The notes: generated from the letters alone by a model not told the origin. A stretch of 64,000 nt of DNA from Microcoleus sp. AS-A8 (GCA_039962225.1 JAMPKV010000018.1:47644-111643); one strand, 5' to 3'; positions 25,781 through 36,144 are shown, counted from the first letter of the stretch. Made by a program: numbers and translations.

Positions 25781-28612
25781 TCACAGTTTTACTCCTTTAA
25801 GAATATCCCATGCCTTAAAAACCTGTCCTTGCAAAAGAGCCGCCCCACCGGAGAGCGCTTGCACTTCGGGAATATTAGGATTGAGTTTAAGAGCGGGCGC
25901 GATCGCATTTTCTGCCTGTCTACCCCGCCATTGATAGAGATAAAGAAAGGCGAGATAAGCATGGGCGTAAGGGTTCTGGGCATCGAGTTGCACCACACGT
26001 TTCAACGCTTCGATCGCATTTTCTGGGTCTTTTTGCAAAATGTGGGAAAACGCCAGTCCATAAGCAAAATCGCGGTTTTTGGGTTCCTGCTGGAGGCGAA
26101 ATTCTAGAACACGTTCGGTCTGAATCGTGTAATCTTGAACCGGGTCATACTGATTAATTCGTCCAATTTCATCAAAGACGCGATCAATCGCTTGTCGCCC
26201 TTCGGGTAACTGACGAGCTAATGCATACATCTGAGTGACTAAATCCAATTCAGGAGCCGGTGTAGCGGCAGCTTTGGGGTCAATCCTCAGGGTGACTGGT
26301 GGTACAGAAATCGGATAATTCTCACCCGTTTCTCGGTTCAGATAATTCGCTTCCAGGCTATAAATTCCAGGTGCCACATCCGCCGGAGGCAACATTGCCG
26401 TGGATTCTATCACCTGAAAACTACTTTGCAATACTTTATCGCTCAAGCGTCCAGGATAAAGTTCTCCTAATCCGATACCGTGGTCATGTATCCATCGTTG
26501 CGGGTTGGGTTGAGCCAGATTATTTGATTGTGGAGTTTGGCTTTCCTTTTTAGGCAGAGGACGTTCGGGAGGGGTAGATTTGGGATTTTGCACCGACGGC
26601 TGAATCTGGGAATTAGAGACAGTTGATTGATTTGTATCCTCTGACTTCTGTAAGGGCGACGCAGGTGTTGCCCCTACAAGTCCTGAATCCAGACTCGCAT
26701 CTTTTTTCCAAGTTAGTAAAACGATACCCGATCGCAACTGCTGCCACGCACCCGACCATTCATAAGTCACGGGGACGGGTACTCCTGGGGGGGCTTGTGG
26801 TGGCACAACGACTCGCTCTAATTTTACCTGAGTGAGGGATTGGGGAATTGCCCTGACTTGTACACGCGGTTGAACGCGATGATAGAGCTTGAGAGTACTG
26901 TTATCCGGCAATTTCCACGTTTTTTGTACCTGAAAATCTCGGCTTTGTTCCACCGTTTGCATCATCATCATTTGCGATTCTTTCGGCGCACCTTGATAGT
27001 CGGTTTTGGTGACAAACCAAGAGAGCGATCGCGCATCTTGGGGTATAAATTTCTTACGGGTACCCACCTCACGCCCATACACCTGAAACTTGCTCAATGC
27101 GCCGTAGTAATTAAAATTGTTGTGATTCAAATCGGGTATCCTAGGCAGCACACCCACCGTGGCTTTCAGTTGGGGCGTTGTGCGAATGATTTCCGCAACC
27201 ACCTGAGGATGAGGCCAGTTTGAGCCAAACTGAGGATAAGTTTGCGCTTTGGGACTCAATGTCTGCGTTAAGTAATTTCCCGGTATTCCCCCAATGGGGA
27301 ACAGATTCAGCAACATTAAGATAAAGGCTAAACCCACCGTCACCCAAGGCACAACCCGCAAACGCCTAGGCCATAGCGTCAACCCATAGGCTAAAATTAC
27401 CGAAAGAATCGGCATATAGGGCATGACATAACGGGTATCTTTATTGAAATTTGCTGAGTTGATCAAGTAAGACGCGATCAGAAACAGGGCTAACCAACAC
27501 AAAGCGGATGCCCTTTGGGAGAGTGGATGCCGTTCTCGGACTGGCTTGTGGTAGCGGGGTTTGAAGGTGGGATGAGGATTCTGGGGGTAGCCTACTTCTT
27601 GCAGTCGGTAGTGTTCTGAGTCATCACTGTCGCGATCGGGTACGGGGACAGGTTCCCTCAGTTCATCGCCCTGGAAACGGTTGCGGAATGGGGGCAATAG
27701 CAGAATCCCATACAACAGCAAGCCAACCAAGGGAACTAATAGTAAAGGCCAGGATACCGCACGGGGTAAGTCATGCCAATAATACGTCCAAGCCGCGAGG
27801 GTATTGAGGGGGGGATCGCCTTCCTCGGTTCCGGGTACGACAATGGCATTCTGATAGGCACTGAATAAATAAATCCAGTTGGTGCGATACCAAGGTGCGA
27901 AAATCAAGACAGAGACGAGTAAGCCGCCGATTAACTGTGCAATTCGTCCCCAAGCAAGTTTTCGCAGCAGTGGAATACTCACCCACAATAAGGGTACAAA
28001 CAGAAAAAACAGGACAGTCTGCTTGATCATAATTGCCACACCAAAGCAGACACCAAACGTTAACGCCCAACGCCATCCCTGCCATTTCGTTTTCGCATCG
28101 CGCCACAAGGTGAGACACAAGAAACTTGCCGCCACTAAAGCCGTGAGAGGATAGTCATGCAAGTAGTGGAGGCGGGCAGTGTAAAGTCTGGGGAGAAGGA
28201 TACATAATCCTGCCGCCCATAAACCGACTTGTGGGTTGAACAGGTGTTTACCTAAACCGTAGACTGATGCCAGCAAAATGGCACTAAAGAGCAAATTTAC
28301 CAGCAGCGCTTGCTCTGGGCCAGTGCCAAAGATTTGTTGAAAGGGAGCGGTGACAATGTAGAGTAAGGGCGGATATTTAGAAGAGAGTTTCCATAAGTGC
28401 TGCCACCATTCTCCAGAAAACCACTGAGCCTGTTGCAGGGCGTTGAGGTAGTTTAAGGAACCGGTCAGGTGGTTGGTTTGGTCCCAAGCGGGAATCGAGC
28501 GGTCAAAGGCTAACCAGAGGCGATCGCACAAAGCACCGATGAGCCAAATTGCTCCTAGTATATGCCATGTTTTGAACCGACTACGTTGAGCTTTGTCTGC
28601 CACGAACTTCAC
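25781..28612 (-). CDS. GT39-type membrane glycosyltransferase with C-terminal TPRs
   Basis: A 943-residue membrane protein. Residues 1-460 hold about 10-11 helices of an ArnT/PMT-like transferase: a first-loop Asp in IPAWDQTNHL, SKYPPLLYIVTAPF, LHYLHDYPLTALV and DTRYVMPYMPIL, typical of enzymes using polyprenyl-phosphate sugars. Residues 470-800 form a soluble outer part with beta-rich segments and a low-complexity Pro/Ser/Gln linker. Residues 800-943 carry TPR-like repeats (AFSHILQKDPENAIEALKRVVQLD). The linker contains an in-frame palindromic repeat (26650-26677). Followed upstream by the DUF2079 gene in the same direction. Confidence 0.85.
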   Translation of the reverse strand: MKFVADKAQRSRFKTWHILGAIWLIGALCDRLWLAFDRSIPAWDQTNHLTGSLNYLNALQQAQWFSGEWWQHLWKLSSKYPPLLYIVTAPFQQIFGTGPEQALLVNLLFSAILLASVYGLGKHLFNPQVGLWAAGLCILLPRLYTARLHYLHDYPLTALVAASFLCLTLWRDAKTKWQGWRWALTFGVCFGVAIMIKQTVLFFLFVPLLWVSIPLLRKLAWGRIAQLIGGLLVSVLIFAPWYRTNWIYLFSAYQNAIVVPGTEEGDPPLNTLAAWTYYWHDLPRAVSWPLLLVPLVGLLLYGILLLPPFRNRFQGDELREPVPVPDRDSDDSEHYRLQEVGYPQNPHPTFKPRYHKPVRERHPLSQRASALCWLALFLIASYLINSANFNKDTRYVMPYMPILSVILAYGLTLWPRRLRVVPWVTVGLAFILMLLNLFPIGGIPGNYLTQTLSPKAQTYPQFGSNWPHPQVVAEIIRTTPQLKATVGVLPRIPDLNHNNFNYYGALSKFQVYGREVGTRKKFIPQDARSLSWFVTKTDYQGAPKESQMMMMQTVEQSRDFQVQKTWKLPDNSTLKLYHRVQPRVQVRAIPQSLTQVKLERVVVPPQAPPGVPVPVTYEWSGAWQQLRSGIVLLTWKKDASLDSGLVGATPASPLQKSEDTNQSTVSNSQIQPSVQNPKSTPPERPLPKKESQTPQSNNLAQPNPQRWIHDHGIGLGELYPGRLSDKVLQSSFQVIESTAMLPPADVAPGIYSLEANYLNRETGENYPISVPPVTLRIDPKAAATPAPELDLVTQMYALARQLPEGRQAIDRVFDEIGRINQYDPVQDYTIQTERVLEFRLQQEPKNRDFAYGLAFSHILQKDPENAIEALKRVVQLDAQNPYAHAYLAFLYLYQWRGRQAENAIAPALKLNPNIPEVQALSGGAALLQGQVFKAWDILKGVKL
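26650..26677. repeat. GTAGGGGC-family palindrome inside the glycosyltransferase gene
   Basis: The 28-bp word begins GTAAGGGCGAC and ends GTTGCCCCTAC, an imperfect palindrome with the same ends as the copies at 6448-6510, 7637 and 10411. It is in frame and encodes GLVGATPASPLQ within a low-complexity linker. Confidence 0.65.
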
Positions 28613-28912
28613 TTGGGTTATCCTAAATCAGTTCCTCCTGCTTGATTAGAGCATGAGGATTGTCCTGGTTTCCCAGTTTAAAGGTTTTCGCGTTCAACTT
28701 TATTCCCAGCGGTTTCGGCGTGAAAACTAATCTTACAAGAAATTATTCCAATTCTGCTGTGTGTTCTCTAAGCTTCTGTGGTTGGTTATTAAACATCTCC
28801 GGAATTTAGGATTCAGCTACCTTGGTACAAGGCTTTCAGGTTAGTGATCGCAGATGTTTATTGTTTACAAATCAAAGAGAATTGCTATCTCATACTATTG
28901 AGCGATCGCCAA
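28613..28912. other. 300-bp gap, nothing clear
   Basis: Spacer between two co-directional membrane-protein genes. Apart from a GCGATCGC octamer at about 28902 I see no gene, strong hairpin or repeat shared with other places. Confidence 0.4.
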
Positions 28913-30313
28913 CTACGGAGTAACCTTCTGAAATAGCATAACCCCGTCACGCTGATAACGCTTTTGAAATTGGGGTGTTTGTTGAAGTTGTTCAACCAGT
29001 TGTGCCGCAAACTCTGGTGAACTATTACTCCCCGGATGACGCAAGTTTAATAACACATACTGGAATTTATTCAGATCATGCGGTTCAGTGGTAACTGTGC
29101 GCTCAATCAGGGGTCGATGGCTCAAATGAGGAACAATTTCATTGGTGGTATAAACACCCCCTTGAGTTTGAATCAATGCGATCGCTTCACGGGTGGCTTG
29201 CCAAGTATCAATAGTAGGTAAGTATTTGGTGAAAAAATAGCTCCAGCGAGCGAACACCAAGAAAAAGACTAAAGACCACACTACCATAGCGCGTTTGGAG
29301 CGTAGCCATCCCCGACCATCCCCTAAGGTTGCAATGAGCGCTAACATCAGAAACGGCACAATGGGGAGAGAGTACTGCGCCACAATATCTTTTTGCGGTT
29401 GGTAATCTGCCAACAAATTCAAGGCTAGGGCGGGTACCGCCGGGATTAACGGAATGAGATGCTGGAGCGAGAGTCCCCAAATCACGGGCGCAAACACCAA
29501 AATCAAGTATTTAAGATTATCAAATGATAAGACGACTTGGAAAATGGAGCTGGGTTTGAGAAACAAATTTTGGGCAATTTCAAAAATCGAATTACCTAGA
29601 TAACCATAACGAGATATCGAGGTCATCTGTTGAGGATTAAATATGGGGAGGATGACTTTGGTGGCAATAATAAACCAGGCAATTCCAGCCACAATTGCTA
29701 ACACCCCACATAAACGCTTCTTCTCAAACACCAGCAGCCAGAAGCCAAGCGCTGCAACGGTCAGAGCTAAAATAAACTTACAACCCAAGACTAAAATAAT
29801 TGCTAGACAAAACCACAAAACCTGATTCAAGCGAGCGGCTAAAACAGCACCTAAAAGTGCAGGGACGGCGATCACTTCTGGATGAAAATCAAACAAATTA
29901 GCATTAAAAATTACCGGATACAACAGGTAAACGGCAGCTAATGCGATCGCTTGTCCCTCTCTCAAGCTTGCTAAACGAGCTAAATGGTAAGTCGGCAAAG
30001 CTCCCAATGCCACAGCCGTTGATTGCACCAAGAATAACCAGTGGACATTGGGATAAATCTTGTATAGCAACGCTAGGGGATAAAACACCCAAGCCGCATG
30101 ATCGCCCAGAATGTGAACCTTAATCAAAGAAGAGATCGGAGGTTGTCCTTGACTAATCAGGTAAATGGCTTGGTCAAAAATTCCCAAATCCCAGCCGGTG
30201 GATTGAAACAGCGCGTGTCGGAGACTGCTGCACAAAAATAGGATGAGGATGCTTACACCGATCATCCAAGCCAACGGATGACCTTTGATTTGTTGTGAAT
30301 AAAAGTTTGGCAT
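28913..30313 (-). CDS. DUF2079 membrane protein
   Basis: A 466-residue protein with about 10 membrane helices. The N-terminal segment [20 protein letters not shown] and the following [20 protein letters not shown] are the DUF2079 signature; the D(L)GIFDQ loop lies where GT-C glycosyltransferases hold their catalytic acid. A soluble C-terminal part (about 370-466) is probably outside. It sits next to the GT39-type gene, which fits a role in cell-surface glycan assembly; this is inference. The 14-copy heptanucleotide repeat lies just upstream of its start. Confidence 0.85.
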   Translation of the reverse strand: MPNFYSQQIKGHPLAWMIGVSILILFLCSSLRHALFQSTGWDLGIFDQAIYLISQGQPPISSLIKVHILGDHAAWVFYPLALLYKIYPNVHWLFLVQSTAVALGALPTYHLARLASLREGQAIALAAVYLLYPVIFNANLFDFHPEVIAVPALLGAVLAARLNQVLWFCLAIILVLGCKFILALTVAALGFWLLVFEKKRLCGVLAIVAGIAWFIIATKVILPIFNPQQMTSISRYGYLGNSIFEIAQNLFLKPSSIFQVVLSFDNLKYLILVFAPVIWGLSLQHLIPLIPAVPALALNLLADYQPQKDIVAQYSLPIVPFLMLALIATLGDGRGWLRSKRAMVVWSLVFFLVFARWSYFFTKYLPTIDTWQATREAIALIQTQGGVYTTNEIVPHLSHRPLIERTVTTEPHDLNKFQYVLLNLRHPGSNSSPEFAAQLVEQLQQTPQFQKRYQRDGVMLFQKVTP

Positions 30314-30383
30314 ATCATGTCCGGCTAAACAGCCATCATTTCCTTTTACCTTGCAACCTTCCTCCTTTCCTTCTGCCCCTTTG

Positions 30384-30483
30384 CCTTCTGCCTTCTGCCT
30401 TCTGCCTTCTGCCTTCTGCCTTCTGCCTTCTGCCTTCTGCCTTCTGCCTTCTGCCTTCTGCCTTCTGCCTTCTGCCTTCTGCC
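30384..30483. repeat. heptanucleotide tandem repeat, 14 copies of CCTTCTG
   Basis: Units of CCTTCTG run without a break from 30384 to 30481 (14 perfect copies), followed by CC and a degenerate unit; imperfect units also precede it (30370-30383). It is of the STRR type known in filamentous cyanobacteria. It lies between the hybrid kinase stop (30519) and the DUF2079 start (30313), so it would be in the leader of any joint transcript. Both strands have open frames through it because seven is not a multiple of three; these are not genes. Confidence 0.97.
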
Positions 30484-30518
30484 CTTTGCCTTTTCTCCTT
30501 TTCTGGTGAAAGTTAAGA

Positions 30519-32837
30519 TTACACTTTTTGCACGGTGTATCCTACAACAGACGCGATCGCTTTGGCTAACTCGGCTGGATCGATGGGCTTGGTGATATGT
30601 CCTTGAAAGCCAGCCAGGAGAATCTGTTGATGGTCGGCTTCTCCAGCATAGGCGGTTACGGCGATCGCTCTAATTTTTCCCCCTAGCTCTGGTGGCAGCG
30701 ATCGGATTTGACGCATCAACATATAACCATCAACGTCCGGCATCCCAATATCACTTAACAAAACATCTACTTGTGACTGTGCCAATACCCGGAGAGCCTC
30801 AGCCGCCGTCGCCACGGCAGCCACTTGGGCACCATACTGCCCCAGGCTAAAGACTAACAATTCACGGGTGTCCTCCTCATCATCCACCACCAGGAGACGG
30901 ACTCCTTCGAGATTGGGGTAATCGAGGGACAACCCGTCTTTTGTCTTTGGTATCGCCTCCAAGTTCCTCAGCGGTAGCGTCACGGTAAAAGTCGCTCCCT
31001 GCCCCACTCCAGCACTGGCGACAGCGACTGTTCCGCCGTGCAGTTCTACCAGGTGATGGACAATCGCTAACCCCAGCCCCAGCCCCCCAAAGGCTCGTGT
31101 CGTCGTGCTATTCTCCTGGCGGAAGCGATCAAAAACAAAGGGCAGGAAGTCCGGACTGATGCCCTTGCCTGTATCGCTGACTTGGATTACCGCTTGTTTC
31201 CCGCTTTGCCCCAGTCTGATTTCAACTCGCCCGCCAGTGGGTGTGAACTTAACCGCGTTAGAGAGTAGATTCCACACCACTTGCTGTAAGCGATTGGCAT
31301 CCCCCCAAACTTGCCCTTGAGCGAGTTCCCATACCGTCTCAATTTGAATAGACTTGGCTGAAGCCGCCAAACGCACTGTCTCTAATGCCGCTTCTATTGT
31401 CGTTTGCAGGTTGACAAGACTGGGAGTTAAGCTGAGTTTGCCCCGCAGAATGCGTGAAACATCGAGCAATTCTTCGATCAGTTGGGTCTGCAATTTGGCA
31501 TTACGCTCAATAATTTCCAAAGCACGCTCCCTTGTTGCTTGATCACAGGGGCGAGTTCGGAGTAACTTTGACCAACCCAGGATCGGGTTCAGCGGGGAGC
31601 GCAATTCATGGGAGAGGACAGCGAGAAACTCATCCTTGACACGGTTTGCCGTTTCGGCTTGTGCCCGTGCCGCCCGTTCCCGTTCCAACAACTCAATTCG
31701 TTCGGCTTCTTGCTGCTTACGCTTGGTAATGTCGCTAAAGGAAATCGCCACCCCATCCTCTAATTTGACCGCCATGTTGCGGAACCAGCCCTTGATGCCT
31801 TCCGACTCATAGTGGAGTTCCAGATCGTGAGGTTCTCCGGTTTCAACTACTTTCACATAGCGCTCAAACAAGTCATTATTCGTTTGGTTGCCCGGAAGAA
31901 GCTGCAAAAGACGCTGACCCACCAATTCTTCGATTGTATGATTAAGAACTCTGGCAGCGGTGGGATTTACATAAGTCCACTCAAAATCGATAATCTTTCC
32001 CGTTTCATCTCGCACACTCCGCAGGACGGTAAAGGCATCGAGGGAAAGTTCCTGAGCAATGCGGAAACGTTCTTCACTGTGTCGGAGTGCCTCTTCGACA
32101 TGTTTGCGATCGGTGATGTCAAAGGACATGCCTGCCAGAAGCGACTTCCCACAGGCGTCGTTGATGGGAAACTTTAAGGACATCCAATACTGCTTACCCT
32201 CTAACAGGGGCAGGGTTTCTAGCACCTCAATGGGTTGGTTTGCAGCAAGAGCAGCTATGTCATGAGCATGAATCTGCCGTGCAGCGGCTTCCGGCACGAG
32301 GTCGAAATCCGTCTTCCCGACAATATCCGTCAGCGTTCGGTTGAGTACCCGTTCGCCGACGGGATTAATATAGATGTAATGCCCCTGAGCGTCTTTGATG
32401 TAAGCTGTGCCCGGAATGTTTTGCATAAAGCTCTCGAACAGCTGTTGGCTGGAGCGATAGCGTTCCTCGCTCTCCTTTAATTTCAGCAGGTTCATCTCAA
32501 CTCGCCGCTTTGCCATTCGCAATTGAGTGCTTAAGGAAGTGATCCACAATGCCACTAAAATAAATAATCCCAGCCGGATAATATCACCCAGGCTGATAAC
32601 CCAGGAATCGAAGGGAGCGATAAAGAAGTAAGTGTAGACTACAACACTCAGAACAGTCGCTAACATCCCTGGCCCAAGGCCACCATACCAAGCGCTAAAG
32701 GATACAGCCGCAAAAAACAATAAAAAAAAAGTCGGCTCAATTAGCGATCGCAACAGCAGCGTGACTAATGTCGCTAGGGTAACAGCCAGAAAAGCCATGA
32801 CATAGGTGTGTAGCTGAGGATGCCTTAATCCCAACAT
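30519..32837 (-). CDS. membrane hybrid histidine kinase, DUF4118-PAS-PAS-HisKA-HATPase-REC
   Basis: A 772-residue kinase. Three to four membrane helices in residues 10-105 resemble the KdpD-type DUF4118 region. PAS 1 (about 130-255, ending [15 protein letters not shown]) and PAS 2 (about 256-375, ending [19 protein letters not shown]) follow. HisKA has the phospho-His near 409 ([14 protein letters not shown]). HATPase has [25 protein letters not shown] and [17 protein letters not shown]-terminal REC carries its Asp near 694 ([15 protein letters not shown]) and Lys in ITKPIDP. All catalytic residues are present. Single gene; its output partner is not evident. Confidence 0.93.
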   Translation of the reverse strand: MLGLRHPQLHTYVMAFLAVTLATLVTLLLRSLIEPTFFLLFFAAVSFSAWYGGLGPGMLATVLSVVVYTYFFIAPFDSWVISLGDIIRLGLFILVALWITSLSTQLRMAKRRVEMNLLKLKESEERYRSSQQLFESFMQNIPGTAYIKDAQGHYIYINPVGERVLNRTLTDIVGKTDFDLVPEAAARQIHAHDIAALAANQPIEVLETLPLLEGKQYWMSLKFPINDACGKSLLAGMSFDITDRKHVEEALRHSEERFRIAQELSLDAFTVLRSVRDETGKIIDFEWTYVNPTAARVLNHTIEELVGQRLLQLLPGNQTNNDLFERYVKVVETGEPHDLELHYESEGIKGWFRNMAVKLEDGVAISFSDITKRKQQEAERIELLERERAARAQAETANRVKDEFLAVLSHELRSPLNPILGWSKLLRTRPCDQATRERALEIIERNAKLQTQLIEELLDVSRILRGKLSLTPSLVNLQTTIEAALETVRLAASAKSIQIETVWELAQGQVWGDANRLQQVVWNLLSNAVKFTPTGGRVEIRLGQSGKQAVIQVSDTGKGISPDFLPFVFDRFRQENSTTTRAFGGLGLGLAIVHHLVELHGGTVAVASAGVGQGATFTVTLPLRNLEAIPKTKDGLSLDYPNLEGVRLLVVDDEEDTRELLVFSLGQYGAQVAAVATAAEALRVLAQSQVDVLLSDIGMPDVDGYMLMRQIRSLPPELGGKIRAIAVTAYAGEADHQQILLAGFQGHITKPIDPAELAKAIASVVGYTVQKV

Positions 32838-33181
32838 ATTTCTCCTGGCTGTTTAGCAAAGCTGAGCGATACTCAACACACTATTTAGATTCACGGAAAG
32901 CTCTTACTCCCTTCCAACTAAGAGCTTGATTTCCGGGTCGTGGCCATGTCTGTGCTTATGAACAACTGCCAATCACGAAATTTATTACTTTAGAGAATAG
33001 CAACAATCCCTCTTAAGATAGATGTTTATGTTAAAAATCTTTGTTCATCGTGAACCTTTTTGAGGCTATCCAGAATCGGGATAAGCTGTGACGCCTTTAA
33101 TTTTAATGTAGTGCTTAAGGTAGCAGGGGGGGCGGGGGGCAGGGGAGGTGGGGATAGGATTAATTTATACTCATCATCGCC
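32838..33181. other. divergent intergenic region with G-rich tract
   Basis: About 340 bp between the divergent hybrid kinase and methyltransferase genes. The left 220 bp show no feature I can name. A G-rich tract at 33126-33153 is listed separately. Confidence 0.45.
33126..33153 (+). promoter_or_regulatory. possible G-quadruplex tract
   Basis: Four G-runs of 7, 6, 4 and 4 with short loops (C, CA, AGGT) on the plus strand, 28-46 bp before the methyltransferase start. The pattern meets the usual G4 rule. It also resembles G-rich STRR-like repeats, so a simple repeat origin is possible. Confidence 0.4.
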
Positions 33182-33964
33182 GTGGAGAATGGTTGTTCAA
33201 TGGCAGAGAATCAGTGGAAGAGTGCATTGTACGAAAGCAAGCATTCCTTTGTTTGGCAGTATGGTGCTGACTGCTTAGAATTGTTGTCCCCAAAGCGGGG
33301 TGAGCGAATCCTGGATTTGGGGTGTGGAACTGGGCAACTGACGGCGGAAATTGCCGCAAGCGGTGCGATCGCAATTGGCATTGATCGGGCACCAACGATG
33401 ATTTCACAAGCTCAGCAGAATTATCCAGACTTGCAATTTGAAGTTACCGATGCCACAAATTTTCATTTTGTGGAACCGTTTGATGCGGTGTTTTCTAATG
33501 CAACGCTGCACTGGATCAAAGAACCGGAAAAAGTCATCACTTGTATTGGGAATGCTCTAAAACCGGGCGGTCGTTTTGTGGCGGAGTTTGGTGGTAAAGG
33601 AAATATCACAGCAATCGTAACGGCGATTAATCATGCCTTAGAAATCGTTGGCTATCCGGCAGAACCAGAGCGTAACCCCTGGTATTTTCCTAGCATCGGA
33701 GATTATGCAACTCTACTGGAAAAACAAGGCTTTTCAGTAACCTATGCCACTTTGTTCGAGCGTCCAACACCCCTAGAAGATGGCGAAAAAGGTTTGCAAA
33801 ACTGGCTGGAAATGTTCGCCAATAGCTTTTTCCAAGCTATCCCGATTAACGAACGCACAGGTGTTATTGAAAAGATTGAACATCAATTACGACCAGAGTT
33901 ATATGGGGATGGCACTTGGTTTGCTGATTATCAAAGGCTCCGTGTTGTTGCCAAAAAAGAATAG
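33182..33964 (+). CDS. class I SAM-dependent methyltransferase
   Basis: A Methyltransf_11-like enzyme of about 255 residues: motif I RILDLGCGTGQLTAEIA, acidic residue in AIGIDRAPTMISQAQ, motif IV EPFDAVFSNATLHWIKEPE, and ALKPGGRFVAEFGGKGN. It resembles trans-aconitate/malonyl-ACP-type small-molecule methyltransferases; the substrate is not evident. The start could be GTG at 33182 or ATG at 33200 (MAENQWKSALYES); I favour 33200 because most relatives begin close to the W..(A/S)LY motif, but keep the longer frame here. No operon partner; convergent with the 34000 gene. Confidence 0.83.
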   Translation: MENGCSMAENQWKSALYESKHSFVWQYGADCLELLSPKRGERILDLGCGTGQLTAEIAASGAIAIGIDRAPTMISQAQQNYPDLQFEVTDATNFHFVEPFDAVFSNATLHWIKEPEKVITCIGNALKPGGRFVAEFGGKGNITAIVTAINHALEIVGYPAEPERNPWYFPSIGDYATLLEKQGFSVTYATLFERPTPLEDGEKGLQNWLEMFANSFFQAIPINERTGVIEKIEHQLRPELYGDGTWFADYQRLRVVAKKE

Positions 33965-33999
33965 GTGATTCTGAACACCTTGCCAATTTTGTGTTGCAC

Positions 34000-34617
34000 T
34001 TATCGGTAGCAAGCACTTAACAACATACTAGAATCGAGTTTCGGTTTTTGGGCAATGTCTGCTTTCTGAGAGAGACTCGCGCCGGTATGACCTGTATTGG
34101 CCCAAAGGATGGCTCTTGCACCATCTCGAAGGCATTTTTTTGTGGATTCGGTAGGCTTCCCCGTAGGAATCGGTACAGGAGAAATCTTAATTCCTCTGCT
34201 GCCAAACACAATTTCACCGATAACAAGGGCGCGGCGCATATGGTAGTCAGAAGTAATTAAATAAACGCTATCCACTCCCTGAGATTGAAACTTATCCACG
34301 AAACTTGTGAAGTTAGTCACTGTATCCACTGCTTCATAATCCAAGTGGACGCGACTTTGTTTAATTCCTGCTTTGGCAAATACGCGTTTTGCGTAGTCTT
34401 TAGGGCTACCCGACGACACCCAGATGGGTAGCTCTGGGTGCTGTGCAGCAAACTTAGCCGCAAACCGCTCTCGCTCTGTTGCTCCCCCTAAGACAAAGAT
34501 GGCATCAGGTTGTGGAGTCTGCTCCTTACCGCATCCTGTCGCTAATACCAACAGCGTAAAAGCTAAACCGGCAGTTGTTTGCTGGAGTCGTTTCATGGGC
34601 TTAGATGAGATGTGCAA
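34000..34617 (-). CDS. DUF218/YdcF-like lipoprotein
   Basis: A 205-residue protein with a lipoprotein signal: a hydrophobic stretch ending in LATGCGKE, so C29 or so would be lipidated. The DUF218 domain follows: DAIFVLGGATERERFAAKFA, WVSSGSPKDYAKRVF, DTVTNFTSFVDKF and YLITSDYHMRRALVIGEIVFG. The family includes SanA/ElyC/YdcF, linked to envelope integrity. It is exported here, unlike the ElyC type with membrane helices. Single gene. Confidence 0.85.
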   Translation of the reverse strand: MHISSKPMKRLQQTTAGLAFTLLVLATGCGKEQTPQPDAIFVLGGATERERFAAKFAAQHPELPIWVSSGSPKDYAKRVFAKAGIKQSRVHLDYEAVDTVTNFTSFVDKFQSQGVDSVYLITSDYHMRRALVIGEIVFGSRGIKISPVPIPTGKPTESTKKCLRDGARAILWANTGHTGASLSQKADIAQKPKLDSSMLLSACYR

Positions 34618-34975
34618 CTAAACTAACTTAACCAAGCAGCTATCATTTGGCTGAGACATAAAGCCATACCTCTCCTGTAAGTGCTTTACTCCAAATTATT
34701 AAATGCAAATCCAACAATAATCTCCCAAGCTAGGTATTTAATATCTCACTCCTAGACTACTTGCACCGCGTCTGTGTGTCCCCACGTCCCCGCGTTTTCT
34801 GGGTTGATTTCGATCGTAAACGGCTATTCCAGTCCAGTAATGTTGGAGAATTTTGAACATGGTCTGTTTCATCGAGTGGCAACCCGCTACGGAAGGAATA
34901 GTATGAGTGTATAAATTCTTGCACCCAACTAGATTTCTATCCAATCCCAAATCTAACCTCTCAAATCTAAATCCT
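34618..34975. other. divergent intergenic region
   Basis: About 360 bp between divergent genes. Around 34765-34800 there is a CCGCGTCTGTGTGTCCCCACGTCCCCGCG-like stretch of the kind that forms spacer repeats in cyanobacteria (described, not quoted in full). An open frame on the minus strand across it (34738-34950) depends on that repeat and looks spurious. No clear promoter. Confidence 0.4.
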
Positions 34976-35179
34976 ATGAGTCAATCTCCCCCATCTGATA
35001 CTCAGATATTGTCTTACGTTTTTGCTGGTACTCTGGCGGTTACTGTTATTGTTTATGTCCTGAGAGGCTTTGCTGTTCCTGGTTTCACGGCTTTACCGGG
35101 TATTGTGGTTTGGATCTTAATTTTGCTGTCGATCGCCACGGGATTGGCTTACGGCGTTCAGAAAACTCGGCGTTATTAA
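34976..35179 (+). CDS. small two-helix membrane protein
   Basis: A 67-residue protein; the ATG at 34976 gives MSQSPPSD and then two membrane helices (about 12-30 and 38-58), ending in KTRRY. An earlier in-frame start (34907) would add 23 polar residues encoded by repeat-like CTCAAATCTAAATCC words, so I reject it. It may be a conserved cyanobacterial hypothetical protein. Same direction as the stress protein gene 150 bp later. Confidence 0.6.
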   Translation: MSQSPPSDTQILSYVFAGTLAVTVIVYVLRGFAVPGFTALPGIVVWILILLSIATGLAYGVQKTRRY

Positions 35180-35328
35180 GCTTAACCTGTAACACTCCAT
35201 ACAGGATTTATCAAGTATCTTTAAATATTGCTAAATAATCAATCTTAAGGGCGATTTTGTGCTAATAAGCCGTCAAGTAGCCTTCTAGAGACATCAAGAA
35301 TCAGAACATATGCCTACGGAGGGTAAAA

Positions 35329-36096
35329 ATGGTTGACGAATATAAAGCAGAACGCACGGTTTCAGCCGTATTTAAGGAACAAGAGCAACTCGATCAAGTG
35401 GTGCGGCGATTAATGGATCGGGGCGTGCCTCAAGACCACATTTCGGTCATGGGCAAAAATTTTCAGTCCAAAACCCGAATTGCCGGTTTTATCACTAAAC
35501 GGGATGTCGTCTTTGGGGGATTGCGATCCGGTGCAGTTTTTGGTTCCTTATTTGGCTCCTTTTTGGCTCTACTAACGGGTGTTGGTGTGTTGTTTATTCC
35601 CTTTGTTGGCCCTGTAGTAGCAGCTGGCCCCTTAGGTGCGCTACTGTTGGGTGCGGCAAGTGGAGCGATCGCAGGAAGTGCGGGTGCAGGTTTAGTTTCT
35701 GCCCTTGTCGCCTGGGGAATGCCGGAAGAGAAGGCAACCATTTACCAAACTCGCGTGGAAGCGGGTGAGTTTCTGGTGATGGCAGAAGTCCCCGCCAATA
35801 AAAGTGGAGAATTTCAATTGCTATTGGAAAGTGCGGGTGGGGAAGAAGTGCATACCACTGAGATGACCCTACCTCGCGCCTGTCCGGGTCGGTGTAATGA
35901 GGCTAGGGACTTGTCTCCAGAAGTGCGATCGCATCTCTCTGAAGAGGCTCAAAGAACCTTCATGGAACGCTACAACACTGTCTTCGATGAGACAGAAGAC
36001 CCGCTGAAGGCAGAACAGGCAGCTTGGGAGACGGTTCACCAACAGTATGAAGAAGATGAAAATGGTGTCTGGTCGAAGCAAAAAGCGACCGTTTAG
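35329..36096 (+). CDS. general-stress (DUF1269-like) protein fused to ChaB domain
   Basis: A 255-residue protein. Residues 1-60 resemble the GSP17M/YflT-like fold ([30 protein letters not shown]). Residues 65-135 hold two Gly/Ala-rich hydrophobic segments of the glycine-zipper kind ([22 protein letters not shown]). The last 75 residues are a ChaB domain ([22 protein letters not shown], then [17 protein letters not shown]). GGAGGG stands 7 bp before the ATG. Such fusions occur in desiccation- and salt-tolerant cyanobacteria; a stress role is inference. Confidence 0.8.
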   Translation: MVDEYKAERTVSAVFKEQEQLDQVVRRLMDRGVPQDHISVMGKNFQSKTRIAGFITKRDVVFGGLRSGAVFGSLFGSFLALLTGVGVLFIPFVGPVVAAGPLGALLLGAASGAIAGSAGAGLVSALVAWGMPEEKATIYQTRVEAGEFLVMAEVPANKSGEFQLLLESAGGEEVHTTEMTLPRACPGRCNEARDLSPEVRSHLSEEAQRTFMERYNTVFDETEDPLKAEQAAWETVHQQYEEDENGVWSKQKATV

Positions 36097-36120
36097 CTAA
36101 ACCTAAATAAAATATTTAGC

Positions 36121-36144
36121 CTCCGGAAGCCGCTTTCTGGAGGT
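36121..36144 (+). terminator. hairpin after the stress/ChaB gene
   Basis: CCTCCGGAA and TTCTGGAGG pair over 9 bp (one G-U) with a 6-base loop, followed by TTTATACTATTTT. A second small inverted repeat (CTAAATA / TATTTAG, 36103-36119) precedes it. It is fit to end the upstream transcript about 25 bp past the stop. Confidence 0.55.

Noticed and set aside
30384..30483. Regular repeats that could be mistaken for a CRISPR array
   Set aside because: The unit is 7 bp with no spacers; it is a simple tandem repeat.
30295..30516. Open reading frame through the heptamer repeat (LLPSAFC repeats)
   Set aside because: The frame exists only because of the tandem repeat; no ribosome-binding site and no non-repeat protein content.
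34738..34950. 70-codon minus-strand frame before the small membrane gene
   Set aside because: It depends on a GC-rich spacer repeat; I see no conserved protein features.
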